From Solea solea (taxonomy: Eukaryota; Chordata; Actinopteri; Pleuronectiformes; Soleidae), in NCBI RefSeq assembly GCF_958295425.1, contig NC_081154.1, forward strand, positions 19,860,951-19,924,950: 64,000 nt of DNA, written 5' to 3'. Position numbers and translations under genes: made by a program. The notes below the pieces were generated by a model. That model was given only the letters and a program-made list of their open reading frames with translations. It did no database searches and was not told the origin of the DNA. This document shows positions 23,889 to 33,123 of this stretch, piece by piece; position 1 is the stretch's first letter; the number at the start of each line of letters is the position of its first letter.

Positions 23889-24014
23889 CGTCTTGATTTC
23901 AACCTACAATAGCTGCAACGAACGGCTTCCAGGTAACAAACTAACGTAAAGTGTGACTTACCGGTAGGCTACGGAAGCCGTTCGTGGCAGCGCTTGTAGG
24001 TTGAAATCAAGACG
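23889..24014. repeat. Imperfect hairpin, 42-bp arms
   Basis: 23889-23930 and 23973-24014 are inverted repeats differing at only a few positions, separated by 42 bp that contain TACCGGTA. It lies upstream of the BED-finger frame and may be a small foldback or subterminal hairpin of that hAT element. Confidence 0.7.
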
Positions 24015-24192
24015 AACACATTATTAATTAATTCGTTACCACAAGCAAACGATCTTTGTTAAATTGAGATAAAGAGATAATAAGTCGTTATCACGATATA
24101 ACAGTGCATAAAAAAGAACAATCCAGCGTAACAGGCGGCATTAAATTGACCAGTAACTCCTGGGACATTAATTCTCGCAAAATGACAAGCAG

Positions 24193-24636
24193 GTGACGGC
24201 AATGTTGTCAGCTGGCAAGGCGGAGGCTCAGAGAAAGAAGTCGAAAACGTATCATTTCCATGAGGAATGGGAGGAGGAATTTATTTTCACCATGGTGAAA
24301 GACAAGTGTGTTTGTATGCTGTGCCACCAAACTCTAGCGCTGTCTAAAAGAGGAAATCTTGAGCGGCACCTCAACACTAACCACGACAAATTCAAAGACA
24401 GTTTCCCCGCTAAGAGCGCAATCCGCGCTAGGAAAATTGCTGAGCTGAAAGCGGGGTTGAAGGCACAGCAGTCGCTTTTCACAAAACCTGCTGCTCAAAA
24501 TAAGGCTGCGACTGAAGCTTCATCCTGTATTAGTCAACTTTTGGCTAAACACAAGAAGCCTTTTACAGATGGCCAAACTACAAAGCACTCACACACAGTA
24601 TGCAGTCACAGCCATCTCACTAACCTGGGTGAGTAA
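24193..24636 (+). pseudogene. hAT-type transposase N-terminus with BED zinc finger
   Basis: The 147-codon frame starts with a lysine-rich segment and then YHFHEEWEEEFIF, followed by CVCMLC and HLNTNHDKF, giving a C-x2-C ... H-x4/5-H BED finger. RKIAELKAGLKAQQSLF follows. This is the N-terminal arrangement of GTF2IRD2/ZBED-related hAT transposases, where the finger binds transposon ends. No RNase H-like core or hAT dimerisation domain follows; after GTGAGT at 24628 the sequence to 25300 is AT-rich and non-coding. It is either a truncated element or a first exon whose downstream exons were lost. Confidence 0.75.
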
Positions 24637-25303
24637 CATGCCAGTTTTGACACCTGGCAATGTGAAAAGTATAAAGATGATGCATAAGATGGTGCATAAC
24701 TGCACTGAGCTTATTTACACTGACTGAGAATTTTGTTAAAACACAATTACAGTTCTATTTTAATAATACATTTTATTTGTATGTATTTTCTAAAATGCTG
24801 ATGTTATGTAACTTGCATGAAGCTTGAGTGGATACGCATAGCACTGCATGTGATCTGCTCACTGCTAGTGTGTTTTGTGTGTATGTGCCTTCTATGAACA
24901 AAATAATTACCTCATACAAAAGGAAACAGGCCACACCTTAATTTTTTGTGTTGGACATAAAGCTATACTTGGCCTAACTGCATTGATAATTTTGTTAGCA
25001 TTATAGTTCTATTTTCTAAAATGCAATGATTGAAGCTTCAGTGGATAAGCATAACACTTGATATGATCTGCTTGTGTACCATAAACAAAATACTGGACTG
25101 ATATCAGTGGAAAATTCCACACATTCCACATTCCTTTTCTTATTATGTTGAAATTAAATTGAAATTTAATTAACATAGAACTGAAGTTGATGTGAAGCTT
25201 TGGCCAGCTTGATAGGCTAGTTACAGTGTTTTCTTTGTTGCATTAATTTGAACATTGGACCAAAGCATTTTATGTAATTCAAATACAATTAGCTTGAATA
25301 AAA
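24637..25303. other. AT-rich non-coding stretch
   Basis: No open frame or RNA gene seen. A GTGGATA(C/A)GCATA(G/A)CAC phrase occurs twice (about 24828 and 25040), suggesting a decayed internal duplication of the hAT element body. Confidence 0.5.
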
Positions 25304-25396
25304 GGCGGCGAGTTGACGTTCCCCATAATCACGGAGGGAAGCGATGGTTTGAAGCGCCGCCGGTTCTCCGCTAGCCTAGCCTTTAGCTTGGCCCCA
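25304..25396 (-). repeat. 93-bp inverted copy of the CR1-like LINE 5' region
   Basis: Reverse complement of 25855-25947 with one difference in 93 bp. It lies outside the LINE, on the other side of the R4 C-terminal fragment. Confidence 0.9.
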
Positions 25397-25494
25397 AGTA
25401 CAATCTGGGCTGTCTTTTTCTTTCAACGCTTTAATGGGTAGATCTTGCCTCTCACCAAGGTGGAGGTCAGGGATCTTGGGCTTAAAAAGGTTGG

Positions 25495-25579
25495 AGACCA
25501 CTGCTGTACACTATTCCAGCTACTTGGTTGTGTCTCTCCATGTACTTTGACCCGGCTAGCATCTTAAACCCTGCTACTA
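25495..25579 (-). mobile_element. R4-like LINE, C-terminal fragment
   Basis: The minus frame reads KMLAGSKYMERHNQVAG, the sequence that directly follows the zinc-knuckle QHI in R4/Rex6-type proteins. The missing N-terminal side ends at 29213 (ETVQHI), so the CR1-like LINE split the R4 here. CTACTA at 25574-25579 and 29207-29212 is the likely target duplication. Confidence 0.75.
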
Positions 25580-26404
25580 GTGGTTGAGCTGTAGGAGACG
25601 GCAGCATTTCCAGTTGCTCCGCAGCACTTTCTTCGTTTCTACACTTTTTCCTCTTTTCTACTTTTTTAAATACTTTAGTACTTCTTTGTGAAGGATTTAA
25701 AATGTATCCCATGGATACACTGTACTTTAAAACATACACAGGAGCCAGCTCTCTCACTTATTTTCGAGAGAAGTTACTGGCTCTCAGGAGGACAACACAC
25801 GGACTGAGGCAACATCCCAGCGGAGCTGGGGAGTAGCTACTGGGGCTGTAAGGCTGGGGCCAAGCTAAAGGCTAGGCTAGCGGAGAACCGGCGGCGCTTC
25901 AAACCATCGCTTCCCTCCGTGATTATGGGGAACGTCAATTCGCCGCCGAATAAGATGGACGAGCTGGCCGCTTTGGAGAACCAGCGGATCTACCGGGAGT
26001 GCAGCTTGTTCATCCTGACGGAGACATGACTAACCGACAGCATACCGGATGCTAACGTGGACCTGCGGGGATTTACTGCGGTGAGAGCCGACAGGAACGC
26101 GGAGGCATGCGGCAAATGCAGAGGTGGGGGGCTCATCATTTATGTCAACAACCGTTGGTGTAACCCCAGCCATGTCACTGTGAAGGCGGCTTTGTGTGAC
26201 CCGAATCTGGAGCTGCTTGCCGTTAGCCTGCGGCCATACTATCTGCCGAGGGAGTTCAGTCACGTGATCGCCCTGTGTGTTTACATTCCTCCGGAGGTCA
26301 AGGCGCAGGCTAAAGCAGACGCTGCTTGTGAGGAGATCCTAAAAGTCACAGCATGGCTGCAGAGGCAACATCCTGAAGCCTTCATAATTATTTCTGGAGA
26401 CTGA
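25580..26404 (+). mobile_element. CR1/Rex1-like LINE, 5' part with endonuclease
   Basis: The plus frame from about 25920 gives NVNSPPNKMDELAAL, then SLFILTET, then RGGGLIIYVNNRWC and FIIISGD, the ordered motifs of an APE-type endonuclease. An in-frame TGA follows ILTET at about 26028. The endonuclease is cut off at SGD (26404), and everything up to the RT fingers is missing, replaced by the L2 piece. Confidence 0.8.
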
Positions 26405-27765
26405 CCGGAGTGCTCTAGAAGAGATGTGGTGGTGGAGAATATCAGACAGGTAGGTGGGGGCCAGACCATGGAGGAATTTGTAAACAGTCAGGAGAAGTTT
26501 GAAATCAGTGCGGTAGCGGATGGGGAGCCAGTGGAGTGATGCAAGGACCGGGGTGATGTGATCTCGCTTCTTAGTACAAGTGAGGAGTCGGGCGGCTGAG
26601 TTTTGAACTAACTGCAGGCGGCGGAGTTGTGATTGGTCGATGCCGGTGTATAGGGCGTTGCAGTAGTCCAGTTGTGAAGTTATGAAAGCATGGATTACTT
26701 TCTCCAGATCACTCTGGGGCAGGTAGGCTTTGGTCTTGGCAATAGTTCTCAGGTGGAAAAAGCTTTTTCGAACTACTGTGCTGACCTGCTGCTCAAACTT
26801 AAAGGCACTGTCAAAAATCACGCCCAGATTTCTGACAGAAAGCCTGATGTTAGAGGCGAGAGGGCCCAGGGCATCAGAGAGGTTTTTCCAAAAACAATGA
26901 TCTCAGTCTTGCTCTCGTTGAGGTTGAGGAAGTTTGCACCCATCCATGCTTTGATGTCAGCCAGACAGTCAAGCAGTGGATGGAGTGCAGCCTGCCCATC
27001 AACCCTGAGGGGGAGATACAGCTGGACATCATCTGCATAACAGTGGAAGGAGATGTTGTGTTTAATTAGGATTTCCCCTAGGGGTAGAACGTACAACAGA
27101 AAGAGAATGGGGCCTAGTATGGAGCCTTGAGGGACCCCGCAGCTGAGGGGGGCAGCAGACGAGATGGAATCACCAAGCTGTACAGAGAAGCTCCTGTTGG
27201 CCAGGTAGGACCAGAAGAACTTCAAGGCTGTGCCTTTGATGCCTGCGAGATGCTCTAGCCAAGACAGTAGGATCCTGTGATCCACCGTGTCAAAGGCTGC
27301 TGTAAGGTCTAAAAGCACCAGGATCACAGGACTACCTGAGTCAGCGGCTAGGAGCAGGTTGTTAAGCACTCTCAGGAGAGCAGTCTCAGTGCTGTGAGCT
27401 GTTCTAAAGCCAAACTGGAATTTCTCATAGATGTTGTTATTATTTAAAAAGGATTGCAGCTGGACATAGACTTCTCGCTCAAGGACAGAAGGGTAGCTTG
27501 GAAATAGGCCTGAAGTTCGAGAGAATAGAGGGGTCAAGGTTTGGCTTCTTTAATAGTGGCTGCACCACGGCATGCTTGAAGGCAGCTGGGACGCACCCAG
27601 AGGAGAGGATGAGGTTGATCAGCAATAGAAGGATGGGGGCAACTGAGTTGAAGACTACAGAGTCCTTGAATAGACGGGAGGGTAGGCAGTCAGGGGGGCA
27701 GTTGGAGGGCTGCAGATGTCTAACTGCATTAGAGAGGGAGAATAGGGTACTGGGCTCAAACTGCT
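26405..27765 (-). mobile_element. L2-clade LINE fragment inside the CR1-like LINE
   Basis: Minus-strand RT: LPSRLFKDSVV and NFRPISKLPF (27760-27500, shifted frame), FQFGFRTAHSTETALL, VLLDLTAAFDTVDH, CGVPQGSILGP, CYADDVQLYL (27480-26870), then the C-terminal half [11 protein letters not shown] and LHWLPIRYRTDFKLL (26821-26410). It is cut at both ends, so its antisense position inside the other LINE cannot be a simple complete insertion. Confidence 0.85.
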
Positions 27766-29176
27766 GTCCACGGCTCCTCAAGACCTGTGCTGCGGAACTA
27801 GGGGAGCCACTCCAACGGGTCTTCAACCTGATCCTACAACTCGGGAGAGTGCCCACCCTCTGGAAGACATCATGCATCGTTCCAGTTCCAAAGAAGAACC
27901 GGCCCAGTGAGCTGAATGACTTCAGACCGGTGGCACTTACTTCACATCTGATGAAGACTCTGGAGCGGCTCTTCCTCAACCTCCTCAGGCCTCAGGTACA
28001 GCACGGTGAGGACACCCTACAGTTTGCCTATCGGGCAGAGGTCAGTGTAGAGGATGCCATTCTATACCTCCTACACCGAGCCCACTCGCATCTGGACAAG
28101 GGAAGTGGCACAGTCAGGATCCTCTTTTTGGACTTTTCGAGTGCCTTCAACACCATCCAGCCCCTTGTACTCAAAGAAAAATTCACCAGAATGCGAGTGG
28201 ACCCCTGCCTGGTTGCTTGGATTTCCATCTACCTCACAGACAGACAGTATGTCAGGCTGAAGGACATCACGTCTGACACTGTGGTCAGCAACATCGGAGC
28301 TCCTCAGGGGACTGTGCTGTCTCCCATCCTCTTCACTCTGTACACTGCAGACTTCTGCTACAACTCTGAAACATGTCACATCCAGAAGTTCGCAGACGAC
28401 ACGGCCATCATGGGTTGTATCAGAGACAATGAAGAGGAAGAGGAATATAGGAGCCTGGTGAGGAACTTTGTTGTCTGGTGCCGCACTAATAACTTGCAGC
28501 TCAACACCTCAAAGACCAAGGAACTGGTCATCGACTTCAGGAGGGACAGACCCAGTTTGAGACCAGTTCTAATAGGAGCAGAGGAGGTGGAGGTCGTTCA
28601 GACCTACAAATATCTTGGGCTGTGGCTGGACAACAAGCTGGACTGGACAAGCAACACAAGGCATCTGTACAAGAAGGACCAGAGCCGGTTGTACTTCCTG
28701 AGGAGGCTACGATCTTTCAACATCTGCAAGAAGCTCCTGTGGATGTTCTACCAGTCTGTGGTTGCCAGTGTTCTCTCCTACGCTGTGGTGTGCTGGGGCG
28801 GGAGCACAACTAAGGCAGACTTCCACAGACTGGAAAAACTCATCAGGCGGGCCGGCTCGGTGGTAGGAATGAGGCTGGACCCTCTGGTGACAGTGGCAGA
28901 GAGAAAAACTCTGGACAAACTGCTGAGCATCCTGGACAATGCCAGCCACCCTCTGCACACTGTCATCAGCAGCCAGAAGAGCCACAGAAGCCTCAGCAAC
29001 AGGCTGCTCCTCCCAAAGTACAGGACCAACAGACTGGGGGACTCGTTTGTCCCCCGGGCCATCAAACTGTACAACTCCTCACTGGGGGGGAGGAGGGCAA
29101 ACAAAACAAAAAGTACGAACTAAAACAAACGACTGTCCATAATCACAACTCACTGAAAAGTTAAATTAATAAAGTC

Positions 29177-29206
<30 letters not shown>
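27766..29206 (+). mobile_element. CR1/Rex1-like LINE, reverse transcriptase and 3' tail
   Basis: A clean plus-strand frame runs from about 27770 to the TAA at 29121-29123: VPKKNRPSELNDFRPVALT, ILFLDFSSAFNTI, IGAPQGTVLSPILF, the catalytic block FADDTAIM, NTSKTKELVIDFRR and YKYLGLWLDNKL. These are RT domains 0-9 plus thumb. The RT itself has no stop or frameshift, unlike every other LINE here, so this is the youngest-looking RT. The 3' end has AATAAAGTCG and a (GTCT)n tail (29177-29208). The frame upstream of about 27765 is antisense L2 and not part of the protein. Confidence 0.85.
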
Positions 29207-29209
<3 letters not shown>

Positions 29210-29572
29210 CTATGTGCTGGACTGTCTCATGGGCATCTTTGCATACTTGGGTCAGATCTACTCTTGTAGATCTCTTTGGCTCTTGTACCTAGGGCCTGTT
29301 CTTGTGCTGCCATGTTCAGTGTCTCTGTGCTGTCTCTGAGTCCAGCCTTTTCCAGCCATTGGTAGGTCTTCTCGATATCAGCCACTTCTTCAATTTGGCG
29401 GTGGTATGAGCCATGTAGGGGCTTGTCCCTCCAGGTTGTCTGCTCCTCTTCCTCTGCACTCTTATCGGGTTGCCTGAGAAATTCACTTAGCAGTTCATCC
29501 TTTGTGGCCATTTTTCTGATGTTTTTGATTGTTTTTGATGTTTCATCCTGGATAGTGGCCTTGATGCTCACT
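29207..29572 (-). mobile_element. R4/Rex6-like LINE, segment before the C-terminal endonuclease
   Basis: On minus this reads [47 protein letters not shown] and AAQEQAL, the linker that precedes the zinc knuckle and restriction-like endonuclease of R4-type LINEs. It joins 30646 upstream once the SINE is removed. A frameshift sits at the knuckle. Confidence 0.75.
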
Positions 29573-29706
29573 ACATTACATTACATTACATGTCATTTAG
29601 CAGACGCTTTTATCCAAAGTGACTTACAATGGAATTGAGTACAATCAGCCAGGGGTGAAGTCGAACTTGCGACCATTGCGACCATGATGTCTTTCGCACA
29701 CAGAGT
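29573..29706 (-). mobile_element. tRNA-derived SINE, 3' part
   Basis: The minus strand carries a B-box-like GCAAGTTCGACTTC, then the fish 3' tail TTGTAAGTCACTTTGGATAA with AGCGTCTGCTAAATG, ending in repeated TGTAA units (29573-29592). Its A-box half is at 30612-30645 on the far side of an L2 insertion. Confidence 0.7.
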
Positions 29707-30611
29707 ACTAATAATAATAATAATAATAATACATTTTATTTGGAGTCGCCTCTCTGGGCACTCGAGGACACCGTACAATACATAAATAAATAAAAACACT
29801 AAGAAAAAAAATAAGAAACAGATAAGAAAAGACAATGTAGATAGTTAAGTGGGGTAGGCAGTTCGGAATAGGTGAGTTTTTAGTCTTGTTTTGAAGAGTG
29901 TGAGAGAGTCCAAGTTCCTGAGGTTCGGTGGGAGTGCGTTCCAGAGTTGGGGGGCAGAGCGGCTGAAAGCCCTGCTCCCCATGGTGACGAGGCGGGCGGG
30001 AGGGACAGAAAGGTGGACAGAGGAGGCAGATCTGAGGGAACGGGAAGGGGTGGCGATGTGGAGGAGTTCGGACAGATAAGGAGGGGAAAGGTTGTGGATG
30101 GCCTTGAACGTAAACAGGAGGATTTTGAAGTCGATGCAGAGTTTGACCGGGAGGCAGTGGAGTTGCTGCAGAACAGGGGTGATGTGGTGAATGGAGGGGG
30201 TTCTGGTGATGATCCGAGCTGCAGAGTTCTGAACCAGTTGGAGTTTATGGAGGTATTTGTGAGGTAGACCAAAGAGAAGGGAGTTGCAGTAGCCGATGCG
30301 GGAGGTGACAAGGCTGTGTACAAGAATGGCAGTGGAGTGGTCGATAGTGAGGGAAAAACTGTCAGTTTTTGAGAGGGTTGATTTGGTACCAATTAGAAGG
30401 AATTTGATTTTATCACTGTTGAGTTTAAGGAAGTTGGAGGAGAACCAAGATTTGAGCTTGGTGAAGCAGTCAGTGAGGGAGGAAGGTGGGAGAGTGGAAT
30501 TTGGTTTGCTGGAGAGGTAGAGCTGGGTGTCATCCGCATAGCAATGGAAATGAATGTTATATTTACGGAAGATATTGCAAAGAGGAAGGAGGTAGATGAT
30601 GAAGAGAAGGG
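29707..30611 (-). mobile_element. L2-clade LINE, 5'-truncated, inside the SINE
   Basis: The minus frame begins [13 protein letters not shown] and continues through [21 protein letters not shown] and [14 protein letters not shown] to a stop at 29845. A 3' UTR follows that ends in a (ATT)n tail at about 29708-29731. Truncation at the 5' end is usual for LINEs. RT catalytic box intact, N-terminal RT missing. Confidence 0.85.
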
Positions 30612-30645
30612 GCCCCAGGGCTATCTTAACCACTGAGCCACTCCA
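30612..30645 (-). mobile_element. tRNA-derived SINE, A-box head
   Basis: The minus strand reads GTGGCTCAGTGGTTAAG, a good Pol III A-box context. The B-box lies beyond the L2 at about 29680. CTCACTA at the left (29569-29575) and right (about 30645-30651) of the SINE is the target duplication within R4. Confidence 0.65.
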
Positions 30646-32020
30646 CCCCCTCTGCCTCACTAGTCCTCGGCCTCCCTCTTTCCACTTAGTGTACAGTCTC
30701 AGGGTGCTGGATTTGGGGTGAAACCCTCCGTGCATGGTGAGGAGCTTTTCTTGACTTTTCACGAACTGACTTACTCTCTGGAGGTATTTGGTTGTGGCTG
30801 ACATCCTTGCGGCTTCCTCATGGTTTCCATTAGCCTGTGGGATACCAAGGTACGTGTAGCTGTCTTGGATATGGCCTATGTTGCCCTCTGGTAGATTAAC
30901 CCCTTCATTTCTGATCATCTTGCCTCTCTTTAAGACCATCCGGCCACACTTGTCCAATCCAAATGACATCCCTATGTCGTTGCTGTAGATCCTGTGGATC
31001 AGTGAGACGATTTCACGCTCATTCCTGGCGTACAACTTGATGTCGTTCATGCAGAGCAGGTGGCTAATTGTTGCCCCACTTCGGAATTGGTACCCGTAAC
31101 CACTCTTTGTGATGATCTGACTGAGGGGGTTCAGGCCTATGCAGAACAGCAGTGGTGATAGTGCATCTCCTTGGTATATGCCGCATTTGATGTTGACTTG
31201 GGGAATTGGCTTTAAGTCGGCCTCTTGGGTTGTCTTCCACATTCCCATCAAGTTCTGGATGAAGGCGCTTCATAGGTACAGATTCATAGGTTCCTGTTGA
31301 TCTTATACAGTTCCAGACATTCCAGTATCCATGTGTGGAGCATTGAGTCGTAAGCTTTCTTGTAGTCAATCCAGGCGGTACACAGGTTGGTCTGTCTGCT
31401 CTTACAGTCTCGGGCAACTGTTCTATCGACCACCAGCTAGTGCTTGTCTCCTCTGGTGTTGCTACTAATTCCCTTCTGAGCCCCGCTCATGTATTGAGCT
31501 ACGTGCTTACTCATTTTAGCCGCAATGATGCCTGACAGGGCCTTCCATGTTGTGGAGAGACAGGTTATTGGCCAGTAGTTGGATGGGATGGGTCCCTTCT
31601 GAGGGTCCTTCAGGATTAGGACTGTCCTGCCCTGGGTCAGCCACTCTGGGTGGGACCCATCCCTTAGCAGCTGGTTCATCGGTGCTGCTCGGCGTTCATG
31701 GAGTGCCGTTAGTTTCTTCAGCCACTAGGCATGGATCATATCGGGGCCTGGTGCTGTCCAGCTCTTCATCTTTGACACTCTTTCTTGGATGTCTGCCATT
31801 GAGATGGTTACTGGTTCTTGTTCTGGCAGGTTACTATGGTCTGCTCTTTGGTCCACTAGCCATTGGGCATCTGGGTTGTGTGATGCCTCTTTTTCCCATG
31901 GCCTTCCAGTATTCTTCCACTTCAGCTCTTGGTGGGTCTGACCTGTTGTTATTTCCTCCCTGCCACTGAGAGTACACCTTGGCTTGTTCAGTGGAGAACA
32001 GATCTCACATCTTTGAGTCT
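30646..32020 (-). mobile_element. R4/Rex6-like LINE, reverse transcriptase (copy 1)
   Basis: Minus-strand RT with [53 protein letters not shown], then [25 protein letters not shown] and YTYLGIPQA. The catalytic box, YMDD in copy 2, has become CMND here, so one metal-binding Asp is lost. Several stops and a frameshift occur near 31300. No upstream ORF is recognised; the 5' boundary is near 32020. Confidence 0.8.
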
Positions 32021-32994
32021 GGTTCTGTCACAGATTTCTCCTTCTGTTAAAAGGGAGTTTTCTCTCTCCACTGTGCTCGCTCGTGTTGGGTTTTCTCTTC
32101 TCCTATAATATAATTATCATTATTTCAATAAAGTTTTAGTTTGTACAGAGAGTTGAGATAATGTATGTTGTGATTAAATGTAGGACAAACACTTTTTAAA
32201 CATTAATGTAAAGAACAACAGAGTGAACATAGTCAGCGTTAACAACATCTTTGTGTCAGTGTTTGTCTTCATGTTGTAGATGCCCCCTTGCCTTTTAATG
32301 AAAGTCATATTTATGGATTCATTTGTGCAAATTCTGCCAATAAACCCTCCTAAATGTCATGCACTGGTCCTTTAACTCAACTCTAATCTGAAGTCAAATA
32401 TTCAGCACTTCACCTGATTCAGTTTAATTTTTACTGAAACTTTCTTCCCGTCAGTTTGTGTCAAACTTGAATGTTTTAGTGCAGCCAGCAGGGAGTGCCA
32501 CAGTAACAGAGTCAAAGAAGCGTTGTCTTCAGATTCTCGATTATTCGATCATATATAATTCTTATTTGTAAGTATTGACACTAAGTTAAATGTTGATTTG
32601 AATCAATGTTACGTAAATATAGCTATATATAACTGCTATAAGACGAAAAGTCTGAATGAACCTAATCCAATATCTTCATATTTCCTTTAATCTGTCTGCT
32701 TCTCTATAATCTTTTTACCACGTTTAACCTTTTAAAATGTATTTTATGCCGTTTCTTTTGTGACTATTTTCCACTTTGTATTGATGTGAACGCTTCCTAA
32801 GTAAAAGTAGATTGAAAATAACCTGCTCACTGTCATTTATTTTGAACAGCTGTTTATTCATTTACAAACAGAAATGAACCAAAGTGAGAATAATAATAAT
32901 AGATATAGTGAAAAGTTTTGTTTCTGGTGTAACATGGATGTTGATGACATCATTGTCTTACCACTCGTAAAAGATTACATCACTGAAAACAACC
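32021..32994. other. 3' flank of the NLR gene
   Basis: AT-rich, no gene seen. The part 32298-32650 is repeated at 50497-50820 beside NLR copy 3. An AATAAA signal for the minus-strand NLR transcript lies at about 32842-32837. Confidence 0.6.
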
Positions 32995-33057
32995 AATCTA
33001 TCTATTGTTGCGTGTTCCTGGACATTTGGTCCAGGAACACGCAACAATAGATAGATT
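32995..33057. repeat. Perfect 29-bp inverted repeat with 5-nt loop in NLR 3' UTR
   Basis: 32995-33023 and 33029-33057 are exact reverse complements around ATTTG. It lies 66 bp past the NLR stop codon, so it would be in the NLR mRNA 3' UTR as a long perfect hairpin. The corresponding region is absent from NLR copy 3. Confidence 0.95.
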
Positions 33058-33123
33058 CAGCCCAACATCAGTTTCTAAACCGTGAGACCTCGTCCACCAC
33101 TGAGGACTCTGTCTCTCCATGTC

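Noticed and set aside
24193..24636. A host ZBED gene
   Set aside because: Only the BED finger end is present, no downstream catalytic or dimer domain, and the setting is wholly repetitive.
27498..27765. N-terminal 90 codons of the 541-codon plus frame
   Set aside because: Antisense of the L2 fragment; the real LINE RT begins at about 27766.
29880..31251. A single 468-codon minus ORF
   Set aside because: It fuses R4 RT to L2 RT across the SINE head by chance; two unrelated elements, not one protein.
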